This document shows positions 1 to 6,388 of a stretch of DNA of 11,533 nucleotides, in pieces. A model generated the notes under the pieces. The model made no database searches, was not told where the DNA came from, and saw nothing but the letters and a program-made list of their open reading frames with translations. The stretch's first letter is position 1. Every line of letters starts with the position of its first letter. Origin of the DNA: Alphaproteobacteria bacterium. GTDB taxonomy: Bacteria > Pseudomonadota > Alphaproteobacteria > UBA3830. The stretch covers positions 1 to 11,533 of the forward strand of contig BNWE01000041.1 in NCBI GenBank assembly GCA_025998595.1. The letters are read 5' to 3'. The position numbers and the translations under genes were made by a program.

Positions 1-177
1 CTTTCTCTATCATTCATCCTCTGAGTCTAAAACTTCTAATACGCTAAAGCAATTCACGCTAAAGCGTAAGGTTTATAACCGACCCGTGGAAAATTAAAAA
101 CCCTTCTTCAGGAATGACTTGTTAGTTAAATTCACACAGGTAACAAAAATTCGAATATTTGTTAGTTTGTGGTAAAA
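1..177. other. Region upstream of serC, no gene seen
   Basis: I see no convincing gene here. The stretch has two direct copies of ACGCTAAAGC (41-50 and 56-65), the second forming a small ACGC/GCGT hairpin at 56-67. No clear sigma-70-type promoter or Shine-Dalgarno sequence precedes serC, so its expression signals remain unassigned. Confidence 0.4.
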
Positions 178-1488
178 ATGGATACCAAACAATGGATCCA
201 GAGCTCCAAAAGAAGCACTCACGACAACGTTGAATCTCTAGGAAATAGCCCTGCAAAATTAACCAAAGTCCAACCAGTTTATGTTGAAATGTATACGAGA
301 TGCATATACAATGCAAAGGCAATTTGTGGATTGAAGATGACGCTCGCATACAATGAAGAAAGTAGCAAAGCAGTAATCGGAGCCAGCCTCAGACTGGCGT
401 CTGGACCTTGTGCTAAACATCCGAATTGGGTATCTCCAACCGGAGAGCTGGCAGGGCGATCTCACAGATCAGTCGATGGATTATCTATGATTCAGGAAGT
501 ACTTGATCTTCACAGAAAAATTCTATCAATTCCAGACGATTATTATATAGGTATTGTAAGTGCGTCCAGTACTGGCGCCATGGAAACGTTAATGTGGTCT
601 CTTTTGGGAGCCAATGGAATCGATATACTTTCTCACTGTGTTTTCAGTAAGCATTGGGAAAACGACATAGTCAATGAGCTAAAGCTAAAAGATGTTCGTG
701 TATTCAGAGCAGAATTTCCAGAAATGGCAGATACATCAAATGTCGATTTTGATAGGGACGTTGTATTTTGCTGGACTTCAACCACGTCCGGAGTATCTTT
801 CAAAAACGCCGACTGGATAAAATCTGATAGAAAAGGACTCACAATCTGCGATGCTGCATCGGCGATGTTCATGTTTGATCTCGACTGGAGCAAATTAGAT
901 GCTACAGCGTTTTCGTGGCAAAAAGGGCTAGGAGGGGAGGCTGGATTTGGCGTGATTGTGCTCAGTCCGAGGGCAATAGCGCGATTAGAGTCGTACAAAC
1001 CGTCGTGGCCTATGCCGAGAATATTCCGAATAGCAAACGATAAAAAAGTGAACTTCGATGTTTTTAAGGGCTGCACCATAAATACTCCGTCAATGATTTG
1101 TATTGAGGATTTCCGAAATGCGCTGCTGTGGGCAGAAAAAATTGGAGGTATACAAGCTCTTATACAGAGAATAGAAGCGAATTATGCCGTTGTAAGTCAA
1201 TGGGTTTCTCAAAGTTCTATATTTAAATTTTTGGTAGACGAAAAATATCGGGCACATCATATTGCATGCTTCGATATAGTTTCGGAGGAATATCAAAAAT
1301 TATCAGACGCCGATAAGTGGGAGTTTCTGAAAAAAATAATCAGATTCTGTGAGCATGAAAAATCCGGATTCGATTTCATCGGGCATATTCTAACAAAACC
1401 GCATCTGCGAGTATGGTGTGGCCCAACTATTGAAGCAGATGTTCTCAGAAACTTTCTTCCAAAGATCGAAAGTGTCTTGCTAACGTGA
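178..1488 (+). CDS. serC: Phosphoserine aminotransferase, alphaproteobacterial type, with repeat-derived N-terminal insert
   Basis: SerC is a PLP-dependent fold-type I aminotransferase that converts 3-phosphohydroxypyruvate and glutamate to phosphoserine in cytosolic serine synthesis. A related reaction serves PLP synthesis. The conserved core begins at SGPCAKHPNW (about residues 75-84 from this start), followed by GRSHR, the substrate region IVSASSTGAME, TTSGV, TICDAAS and SWQKGLGGEAGFG, whose lysine (about K249) should bind PLP. INTPSM and the C-terminal RVWCGPTIE also fit. The protein is longer than usual because about 43 residues before SGPC (window 272-398) come from the palindromic repeat and replace the usual short N-terminal tail. 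The start is uncertain: ATG 178 is chosen, a GTG at 169 and ATGs at 289 and 337 are alternatives, and none has a good ribosome binding site. The stop lies in a sequence shared with the end of pntB. No other serine gene is nearby. Confidence 0.9.
   Translation: MDTKQWIQSSKRSTHDNVESLGNSPAKLTKVQPVYVEMYTRCIYNAKAICGLKMTLAYNEESSKAVIGASLRLASGPCAKHPNWVSPTGELAGRSHRSVDGLSMIQEVLDLHRKILSIPDDYYIGIVSASSTGAMETLMWSLLGANGIDILSHCVFSKHWENDIVNELKLKDVRVFRAEFPEMADTSNVDFDRDVVFCWTSTTSGVSFKNADWIKSDRKGLTICDAASAMFMFDLDWSKLDATAFSWQKGLGGEAGFGVIVLSPRAIARLESYKPSWPMPRIFRIANDKKVNFDVFKGCTINTPSMICIEDFRNALLWAEKIGGIQALIQRIEANYAVVSQWVSQSSIFKFLVDEKYRAHHIACFDIVSEEYQKLSDADKWEFLKKIIRFCEHEKSGFDFIGHILTKPHLRVWCGPTIEADVLRNFLPKIESVLLT
272..398 (+). 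repeat. Palindromic repeat copy 1, inside serC
   Basis: The strongest part is 340-398, CTCGCATACAATG, then AGTAGCAAAGCAG, then GAGCCAGC...CTGGC. It closely matches the pntB 3' copy on the opposite strand and the bioA copy. The upstream part (about 285-340) aligns more loosely with the first arm and middle of the bioA copy, for example GTATACGAGATG against GTATGCGAGATG. The repeat is read in frame as AYNEESSKAVIGASLRLA. The left edge is approximate. It ends in an imperfect GCCAG/CTGGC hairpin (382-398) directly before the conserved SerC core. Confidence 0.8.
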
Positions 1489-1658
1489 CAATCTATGCCA
1501 GACTGGCGTTTTCTCATGCTGAAGCAACTGCAACATCAAAGATAGTGCTCGTATACAATAGACCTGTTGCAAAAGCCTCTTGAAACCCCTGATTATCAGG
1601 ACTAAAAATCGGCCTACGCAACAGGTCTAATGAAGAAGCTTGCAAAACAGAAAATGCC
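1477..1658 (+). repeat. Palindromic repeat copy 2, at serC 3' end, split by a mini-element
   Basis: From GCCAGACTGGCGTTTTCT (1497) to GTATACAAT (1559), this copy aligns base for base with the pntB 3' copy read on its minus strand, and most differences are transitions. The alignment resumes after the inserted mini-element with GAAGAAGCTTGCAAA and CAGAAAATGCC (1632-1658). The TTGCTAACGTGAC at 1477-1489, which holds the serC stop, matches TTGCCAGCGTGAC at the pntB stop, so the copy may begin there. It is noncoding apart from that stop codon. Confidence 0.75.
1559..1629. mobile_element. 67-bp MITE-like inverted-repeat element
   Basis: GACCTGTTGC at 1561-1570 and GCAACAGGTC at 1618-1627 form perfect 10-bp terminal inverted repeats. 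Both are flanked by TA (1559-1560 and 1628-1629), as expected for a TA target duplication. The centre holds a smaller palindrome, CCTGATTATCAGG (1588-1600). No transposase fits in this length, so it would be a nonautonomous remnant moved by an insertion sequence elsewhere. It interrupts repeat copy 2, whose two halves align with an unbroken copy after pntB, so the insertion came later. The IS family is not identified. Confidence 0.65.
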
Positions 1659-1711
1659 TGTGATGCAATCACCTAAGGTGTGCATCAGGTAAATTTTATT
1701 TAGTTATTTTT
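1657..1711 (+). terminator. Hairpin and T-rich tail downstream of serC, possible terminator
   Basis: TGATGCA (1661-1667) pairs with TGCATCA (1681-1687) around an inner CACCTAAGGTG palindrome (1670-1680), with CCTG/CAGG extending the base. A T-rich run (TTTTATTTAGTTATTTTT) follows after a few bases. The tract is not immediately next to the stem, so this is not a textbook intrinsic terminator, and the hairpin could instead be the outer end of the repeat. Confidence 0.4.
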
Positions 1712-1797
1712 CTGCGTACCATTGAAAACCTGACGTCTGACGCAAAACAAAAAACGATAAAATATTATAAAATGAAAGGCAAAAACAATATTTTTGC

Positions 1798-1826
1798 TTG
1801 ACATTTTATTTTTAACAGTATATAAT
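1798..1826 (+). promoter_or_regulatory. Consensus sigma-70-type promoter for the Nudix gene
   Basis: TTGACA (1798-1803) and TATAAT (1821-1826) are both perfect consensus boxes separated by 17 bp. Transcription would start near 1833, about 25 nt before the start codon. AGGAG at 1848-1852 is the ribosome binding site. This is the strongest promoter in the window by sequence. Confidence 0.8.
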
Positions 1827-1857
1827 ATCATTATGTTTATTCAATATAGGAGAAAAA

Positions 1858-2658
1858 ATGATGAGTAACATAATTAATAAGATAGCGGGCTTTTTGTTTG
1901 CCATAGGCGCGCTATTGAGCTTTTCAGGAGATGTAGAGGCGGCAGTTACTGCCACAAAAAAGTTACCACCAAGTGATACGTGGTTAAATAAAGTAACGCC
2001 TGGAGGAAGACAAGCTGATGTTATTATTTGGAATAAAAGAAACTATTCAGTTCCGGGCCATCCTGAATGGAGTTATTATGTATTATTGGGACAACGCAAT
2101 TACGAAGAGGAAGCCTGGAGTGATTTTGGTGGAGGCGAAGAAGATGGCAGCAACCCTAGTCACATAGACAAAAGAACCAATAAACCAAAAGACGACAAAG
2201 GCCATTTGAGTGTAACTGCCGCACGTGAAGTCTGGGAAGAAACCGGATATATCTTCAATTCAGACGAATTATCTAAATCATCCAAAAAAGGCTTATCTTG
2301 CGATTCTGATCCTGGGCGTCACGCTAAATGCAGAACATTTGTAGCATATAATATAAGAAAGCCAGAAATAATTCCAGGTGAACATCCTGAACATCGCTAC
2401 TATCGGTGGGTTTCTCTAGATGACCTCATTGAGCTTGTTATCAAAAATCCAAATTGTAATTCTATGGGGAAAAAAGGTGATAGGACAAAGCCAGACAAGA
2501 CAGCACCAGTTACGCTTCATTATCTTAATGCTAATAACCAATCAGTAACTGACCAGTTTGAGATTTATGGTGCTTTTCTTAGGACTATTAAGAGTACGGG
2601 AGTTAGGCAAATATTGGAGGCAATCCGCGATGGCAACTTGGATAGTGAAATAAAATAG
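1858..2658 (+). CDS. Secreted Nudix hydrolase-like protein
   Basis: The protein has 266 residues (265 if the second ATG at 1861 is used). Residues 6-22 are hydrophobic and end in a signal-peptidase-like GDVEA-A site at about 28, so export to the periplasm or outside is likely. The mature part contains a Nudix box: FGGGEEDG (90-97) and, after an unusually long spacer, AAREVWEETGYIF (121-133), which supplies the metal-binding REVxEETG core. RYYRWVSLDDL (180-190) is typical of the fold's C-terminal half. Nudix enzymes cleave nucleoside diphosphates linked to another group; the substrate here cannot be told. The long insert in the box, the signal peptide, the very A-rich sequence and the dedicated promoter set it apart from its neighbours and suggest acquisition. 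No partner gene is adjacent; the bio cluster converges on it from the other strand. Confidence 0.75.
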   Translation: MMSNIINKIAGFLFAIGALLSFSGDVEAAVTATKKLPPSDTWLNKVTPGGRQADVIIWNKRNYSVPGHPEWSYYVLLGQRNYEEEAWSDFGGGEEDGSNPSHIDKRTNKPKDDKGHLSVTAAREVWEETGYIFNSDELSKSSKKGLSCDSDPGRHAKCRTFVAYNIRKPEIIPGEHPEHRYYRWVSLDDLIELVIKNPNCNSMGKKGDRTKPDKTAPVTLHYLNANNQSVTDQFEIYGAFLRTIKSTGVRQILEAIRDGNLDSEIK

Positions 2659-2713
2659 CCAATCTCGGTTGGAGAAGGCGGACATTTCTTCTCGCATCTG
2701 ATATTTATCTCAC

Positions 2714-2733
2714 GGGCTCCCCAATGGGGGCCC
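2714..2733. terminator. GC-rich hairpin between the convergent Nudix and bioA genes
   Basis: GGGCTCCCC (2714-2722) and GGGGGCCC (2726-2733) form a strong stem with an AAT loop, abutting the bioA stop at 2733-2735. It could stop transcription from either side, but neither strand has a T run after the stem, so its role is inferred from position. Confidence 0.35.
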
Positions 2734-4172
2734 TAGGGCTTCAATAGAGACAAACATTTTTCGTAGGCTTCGTTCAATTGATCCGCCGTTGTACTGTATG
2801 GAGGCATGAAATATATCACGTTTCCCAATGGTCTAATCATGAAACCTGCATCTAGCATTTGGCAAATGTGTCGATCTCTTTCCTGATAATTTTTTACCCG
2901 AAACGCAGATATGGTTCCCAGATACCTAATTTCGTCCAATAAATCGTTGTCCACTAATTTCTCAGCCCAGTGTTTGTGCGTATTTTCTATTGCTCGAATG
3001 TTGTTCTGCGTGTCGTCTGAAAATAAAATATCAAATGAAGCTAGTGCTGCCGCGCATCCCAGTGGATTGGCCGTGTAGGAATGTCCATGCACAAACGCCT
3101 GCTTCATAGAATCCCCTAGAAACGCCTCAAATACCTCGTTGGATGTTATCGTCAGCGACATTGGAAGAAATCCGCCGGTCAGCCCTTTAGAAATACACAT
3201 TATATCCGGTGTCCGAGCCGGACTGGCGTTTTCTGCTTTGCTACCTTCTGAATTGTATGCGTTCTGTGCTTGCAATGTCGAAGTAGTTTCAGCAATGGTT
3301 GCACCACGAGCGTCTACTCTTATTGAAGCGCCTTCGACATTGCAATCACATCTCGCATACCTTTCCGTTGGTAGCGAAGCAGAAAACGAGTCCAGCATCA
3401 TGCTGGTGTGAGCAAACAGTTTTCCGGTTCTGTAAAAGCCAGTCATTACCTCATCGAAAATCACCAATATGCCATTTTGCTTGGCCAAATCGTATATTTT
3501 TTGCAAAAATTGCGGACGAATCATTCTCATACCGCCAGCTCCCTGTATCATCGGCTCAAGAATGATCGCTGCAACGTTTTGGCCGTGTTTCTCTAGACAT
3601 TGCTCGTATTCTGCCAGTGCGTTTTGCTCTTTTCCTTCGATGTTTTTGTCTCCAATCCATGTGGACGGCCACGGCATTTTGAAGCTATCGAAACAAATGC
3701 CGGAAAAAGTCTCGTGATATCCGGTTCCCACACTCATGGCTCCAACTGTGTCTCCGTGGTATCCTCCCTGAAAGCTGATGAATTTATTTCTGCCGGTAAC
3801 CCCTTTATTTATCCAGAATTGATAGGACATCTTCAGAGCGATTTCCACTGCCGTTGAGCCGTTATCCGAGAAGAAAAAGCGACATAATTTTGGAGATAAA
3901 ACCGTCGATAATTTTTCGCACAACTCTTCCGCAGGATCGTGGGAAAAACCCGCAAAGATCACGTGCTCCAATTTTTTTGCCTGCTCGTATATCGCTTCGG
4001 CGATTTTCGGATGGGCGTGTCCGTGTAGATTGACCCACCAGCTGGAAATTAAGTCCAGATATTTATTGCCGGCTTCGTCGAAAACATAGGAACCGCATCC
4101 GCGCACTATCTTGATACTGTCGGCGGCGGTCTTTTCCTGCGTAAAAGGCCTCCATATTTTTGTACTTTTCAT
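2733..4172 (-). CDS. bioA: Adenosylmethionine-8-amino-7-oxononanoate aminotransferase with in-frame palindromic insert
   Basis: BioA is a class III PLP aminotransferase that makes 7,8-diaminopelargonate from KAPA using S-adenosylmethionine as amino donor. Family marks in order: IWRPFTQEK (6-14), LISSWWVNLHGHAHP (41-55), FSDNGSTAVE (101-110), GGYHGDTVGAMSVG (136-149), FDEVMTGFYRTG (239-250), the PLP lysine in CISKGLTGG (K329), FVHGHSYTANPLGCAAA (360-376) and FMIRPLGNVIYFMPPY. At 479 residues it is long for BioA. Residues about 256-319 are a repeat-derived insert between KLFAH and TPDIMCISKG, and without them the length is about 415, which is normal. The insert lies just before the catalytic lysine segment but keeps the frame, and the rest is intact, so the enzyme is probably made. 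The start overlaps the bioD stop by ATGA, with GGAG upstream, indicating translational coupling. It is the last gene of the cluster. Confidence 0.95.
   Translation of the reverse strand: MKSTKIWRPFTQEKTAADSIKIVRGCGSYVFDEAGNKYLDLISSWWVNLHGHAHPKIAEAIYEQAKKLEHVIFAGFSHDPAEELCEKLSTVLSPKLCRFFFSDNGSTAVEIALKMSYQFWINKGVTGRNKFISFQGGYHGDTVGAMSVGTGYHETFSGICFDSFKMPWPSTWIGDKNIEGKEQNALAEYEQCLEKHGQNVAAIILEPMIQGAGGMRMIRPQFLQKIYDLAKQNGILVIFDEVMTGFYRTGKLFAHTSMMLDSFSASLPTERYARCDCNVEGASIRVDARGATIAETTSTLQAQNAYNSEGSKAENASPARTPDIMCISKGLTGGFLPMSLTITSNEVFEAFLGDSMKQAFVHGHSYTANPLGCAAALASFDILFSDDTQNNIRAIENTHKHWAEKLVDNDLLDEIRYLGTISAFRVKNYQERDRHICQMLDAGFMIRPLGNVIYFMPPYSTTADQLNEAYEKCLSLLKP
3217..3406 (-). repeat. Palindromic repeat copy 3, full two-armed form inside bioA
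   Basis: This is the longest copy, about 190 nt. Two arms face each other: GTTTTCTGCTTTGCTACC (3228-3245) pairs with 3370-3387 at 17 of 18 positions, GTATGC (3255-3260) with GCATAC (3355-3360), and TTGCAATGTCGAAG (3270-3283) perfectly with 3332-3345. About 48 nt separate the arms. The outer end is the perfect mini-palindrome CCAGCATcATGCTGG (3392-3406). It is fully open in the bioA frame, which ends STLQAQNAYNSEGSKAENAS, and also largely open on the opposite strand. Confidence 0.85.
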
Positions 4173-4804
4173 AATAACTCCAACATGTTTTTTAACATGG
4201 ACGGAAATACGGTACTCCGCAACGTGTTCCCATCGATTTTTTCTAGTTTATGCAGTTCAGCAAAAACCATAATCTTTGCAAATTTTTCAATGGCCTGAAC
4301 GTTATCTGGATTTGCTTCTCCATTTACAATTACTCCGAGCAGCGGCATACCTCTTCTACGAAGGGCTTCGATACTGAGACAGGTGTGGTTAATGGTTCCC
4401 AGTCCACTTCTCGCCACTAGAATTATCGGCAATTTAGTGCTTTCGATAAAATCGATGTAAAACATATCATCGTTTAGTGGAACATATAGCCCACCGGCCG
4501 CTTCAATAAGTAGGTTTTTATCCTGAGGAATTATTATTTTCGATATATCGATTTTCCTATTTTCCCGAGCAGCTGCCATATACGGAGAAAGCGGATTTCT
4601 AAATACGTATGATTCCGGATGGATCTTTGCATCAGTAAGACTTCTAACATATGAAGAATCAGAGCTTACACTAGCTCCGAACTCATCAACTATACAACCA
4701 GTCTGCACTGGCTTCCAGTAGCTGCAAGTGATGTGTCGACATATCCAGACGGAAACAGTTGTTTTTCCAACGTCTGTGTCCGTTCCAACTATCCAAAATC
4801 GCAT
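4169..4804 (-). CDS. bioD: Dethiobiotin synthetase
   Basis: BioD carboxylates 7,8-diaminopelargonate with CO2 and ATP to close the ureido ring of dethiobiotin, in the cytosol. The ATG at 4804 is chosen because the family's N-terminal P-loop, GTDTDVGKT (residues 7-15), begins right after it, and AAGGAA (4809-4814) lies just upstream. A longer open frame to 4945 would add 47 unrelated residues overlapping bioC. Other marks are YWKPVQTG (29-36), holding the catalytic lysine K31, and IEAAGGLYVPL, the usual EGAGG motif with Ala for the first Gly. At 211 residues it is slightly short but complete. It has no repeat insert, unlike the bio genes on both sides. Its stop overlaps the bioA start. Confidence 0.93.
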   Translation of the reverse strand: MRFWIVGTDTDVGKTTVSVWICRHITCSYWKPVQTGCIVDEFGASVSSDSSYVRSLTDAKIHPESYVFRNPLSPYMAAARENRKIDISKIIIPQDKNLLIEAAGGLYVPLNDDMFYIDFIESTKLPIILVARSGLGTINHTCLSIEALRRRGMPLLGVIVNGEANPDNVQAIEKFAKIMVFAELHKLEKIDGNTLRSTVFPSMLKNMLELL

Positions 4805-4883
4805 TTTATTCCTTCTTACTTGATAATACGGTGGTTGTACCACAGGCATTTCATTAAATAGCGCATGTGCTACAAGCACCAAT
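4805..4883 (-). other. bioC-bioD gap with two matched 13-bp palindromes
   Basis: GTGGTTGTACCAC (4831-4843) and GTGCTACAAGCAC (4867-4879) each have 5-bp arms and a 3-nt loop and are 36 bp apart. Between and over them, on the minus strand, TTGGTG and TATTTA with a 16-bp spacer could form a weak internal promoter. This is the only real gap in an otherwise tightly packed cluster. Any regulatory role is inferred. Confidence 0.3.
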
Positions 4884-5708
4884 TTAATTCGATAATACGC
4901 CGAAAAAAACTCTATAGGAAGTCGCCAACGATCCACTTTCTGCACTTGTTGCAGGATGAAGTGCTCGCAATATCGAAGCGGACTCTTTATAAGAGTAAAC
5001 GCCCGTGCGGCACGTACTTGCTCCTATGAGTTTCAAATATTTTACAAAATCCAAAGCAGATTTAAATGTTAACGGATATGTTTTTTCCTCCGCAATGAAA
5101 TAATTCGCGAGATTGCGCAAACTCATCATTTGATCGAAAGATTTGTATGGCATGCGATGCGGTTCTATGCCATGAGCTTCCAGTAGATCGTACCATTCGT
5201 CAAATGTTCCGAGAATCGGCAGAGCGAAGGCAATTGTACGCGTATATTTCAAATTTTCGGCGATAAACGCTTCAATATCGCGAAACCACTGCATTGCCAT
5301 ACTGGAGATCAATACATCGAAGCCGCGAATGGGAAAATCTTCGGCGTTTGCATTTATATAAGACACACGGCCATGATATTTTTCCTTGGCATGCGCTAGC
5401 ATTTCAGAGGAAATATCCATAAGAGTCAGCGACACATCTGGAAATGCCTTGAGTAATTCTTCCGACAAAATCCCCGTTCCAGCCCCCACATCAACCAGCT
5501 TGAAGCTGGACCCGTTTTCTTCTTTATTATAATCTGCATGGTATGCGTGATGTGCTTGCAATGTCGCGTCTGAATAAATGCCAGTGACCGGCGCCATCTT
5601 CAAAATGGATATTAAATGCCGCGCTATTTCGACATGCGTAGACGCCGACGAATCGTAGGTATCGGCGGCCTTACCAAATCTCAATTTTACCAGGTCACTG
5701 TAGTGCAT
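4884..5708 (-). CDS. bioC: Malonyl-[ACP] O-methyltransferase with palindromic insert
   Basis: BioC methylates the free carboxyl of malonyl-ACP with S-adenosylmethionine, disguising it so that fatty acid synthesis can build the pimeloyl chain of biotin. It opens with the BioC-type FGKAADTYDSSASTH (11-25). The SAM-binding motif I is LVDVGAGTG (71-79), followed by LTLMDISSEML (95-104), ANAEDFP (120-126) and DVLISSMAMQWF (131-142). The end, LATSYRVFFGVL, is also family-like. Residues about 44-70 are a repeat-derived insert just before motif I; the 274 residues drop to about 248 without it, the normal size. ATG 5708 is chosen, overlapping the end of the bioH-like gene by 14 nt. A TTG at 5714 is the alternative. 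The insert sits where the N-terminal helices meet the Rossmann core, which may tolerate a loop. Confidence 0.92.
   Translation of the reverse strand: MHYSDLVKLRFGKAADTYDSSASTHVEIARHLISILKMAPVTGIYSDATLQAHHAYHADYNKEENGSSFKLVDVGAGTGILSEELLKAFPDVSLTLMDISSEMLAHAKEKYHGRVSYINANAEDFPIRGFDVLISSMAMQWFRDIEAFIAENLKYTRTIAFALPILGTFDEWYDLLEAHGIEPHRMPYKSFDQMMSLRNLANYFIAEEKTYPLTFKSALDFVKYLKLIGASTCRTGVYSYKESASILRALHPATSAESGSLATSYRVFFGVLSN
5495..5579 (-). repeat. Palindromic repeat copy 4, inside bioC
   Basis: Read on the bioC strand, it contains GACATTGCAAGCACATCACG, GCATACCATGCAG and AAGAAGAAAACG, then the mini-hairpin CCAGCTT/AAGCTGG (5495-5509). It matches the second arm of the bioA copy, most clearly in the shared TTGCAAGCACA. 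Its peptide, ATLQAHHAYHADYNKEENGSS, parallels STLQAQNAYNSEGSKAENAS in BioA, in the same frame. Confidence 0.8.
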
Positions 5709-6387
5709 CCACAAACTTCATGATTTCGTCATAAACCGCCTTTGCATTTTTATATCCCAAACAGTGGCCGGGACACTCCAAAAACTTCACTTTATCAGGA
5801 AAATCACCTTCGACGACGGCAGCATCAAGTACCGGATCATCTCGAGTGGCAAGAATCATGTGCTCCAGACCAGCTGGAACGAAATACTTCAGCCTAAGCT
5901 TTTTTAAATCCTCCAGAAGAAGATCGTAGTTCAATTGCTCCAAGCTGATTTCCGGCGAATCCTGGCGAAATTCCCTCCAAACCTCAACGGGATATTTCTC
6001 AAATGCCGCAATCGTTTTTTCCAGAATCATGGATCGTTTTCTGTGCAATTGCGGATCGTCAGACAGAAAATTCACAAAAGACTGCAAACCAACAATCGCT
6101 CTCAGATTTTTTTCTTTTTCCAGTAATTTTACAAAACCGATGGAATGCCCAATCCCAATCCACTCCAACGTGACGATGGTTGCACTATGGGCGTTTTCTG
6201 CTTCACTACCAGCAGCAGGGTACGCAGGGAGTTCTGCAGCATTAAAACGCGATCCAGGAAAATAAACGGATCCAACGTCACGTTGGTCTAGAAAACGACA
6301 CGGAAAATCCTTGAACAACGGAGCTAAATTATCCCAATATGAGCTATCGTATCCCCATCCATGATGAAAAACGAATCCCAAAGACAT
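5695..6387 (-). CDS. bioH: Alpha/beta hydrolase, probable pimeloyl-ACP methyl ester esterase (BioH-like), with palindromic insert
   Basis: This is a small alpha/beta hydrolase of 230 residues. FHHGWGYDSSYW (7-18) is the oxyanion-hole strand-loop, GIGHSIG (78-84) the nucleophile elbow with S82, TRDDPVL (181-187) the acid (D183 or D184) and CPGHCLG (205-211) the histidine H208. Position directly before bioC suggests it removes the methyl group that BioC adds, releasing pimeloyl-ACP; that role is an inference from context, and the gene symbol is given on that basis. The start at 6387 is chosen because AGGAG lies 6 nt upstream and the rlmB stop is 1 nt away. A longer open frame to 6453 would run into rlmB. 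Residues about 49-71 are repeat-derived and fall in the loop before the nucleophile strand. Confidence 0.8.
   Translation of the reverse strand: MSLGFVFHHGWGYDSSYWDNLAPLFKDFPCRFLDQRDVGSVYFPGSRFNAAELPAYPAAGSEAENAHSATIVTLEWIGIGHSIGFVKLLEKEKNLRAIVGLQSFVNFLSDDPQLHRKRSMILEKTIAAFEKYPVEVWREFRQDSPEISLEQLNYDLLLEDLKKLRLKYFVPAGLEHMILATRDDPVLDAAVVEGDFPDKVKFLECPGHCLGYKNAKAVYDEIMKFVDALQ
6175..6243 (-). repeat. Palindromic repeat copy 5, inside the bioH-like gene
   Basis: On the plus strand, GGCGTTTTCTGCTTCACTACC matches the arm of the bioA copy (GGCGTTTTCTGCTTTGCTACC) with two changes. ATGGTTGCAC beside it also occurs in the middle of the bioA copy. The encoded peptide AYPAAGSEAENAHSAT fits the family pattern in the same frame. 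This copy is shorter and lacks the terminal CCAGC/GCTGG mini-hairpin. Confidence 0.7.
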
Positions 6388-6388
6388 A

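Noticed and set aside
633..1079. 148-codon minus-strand frame within serC
   Set aside because: It is the antisense of highly conserved SerC sequence, with no recognisable domain or ribosome binding site.
3139..3565. Several plus-strand open frames opposite bioA
   Set aside because: They are antisense shadows. The one over 3217-3406 is open mainly because the inserted palindrome reads similarly on both strands.
4805..4945. 47-residue upstream extension of bioD
   Set aside because: The family starts at the P-loop strand MRFWIVGTDTDVGKT, which has its own ribosome binding site; the extension overlaps bioC.
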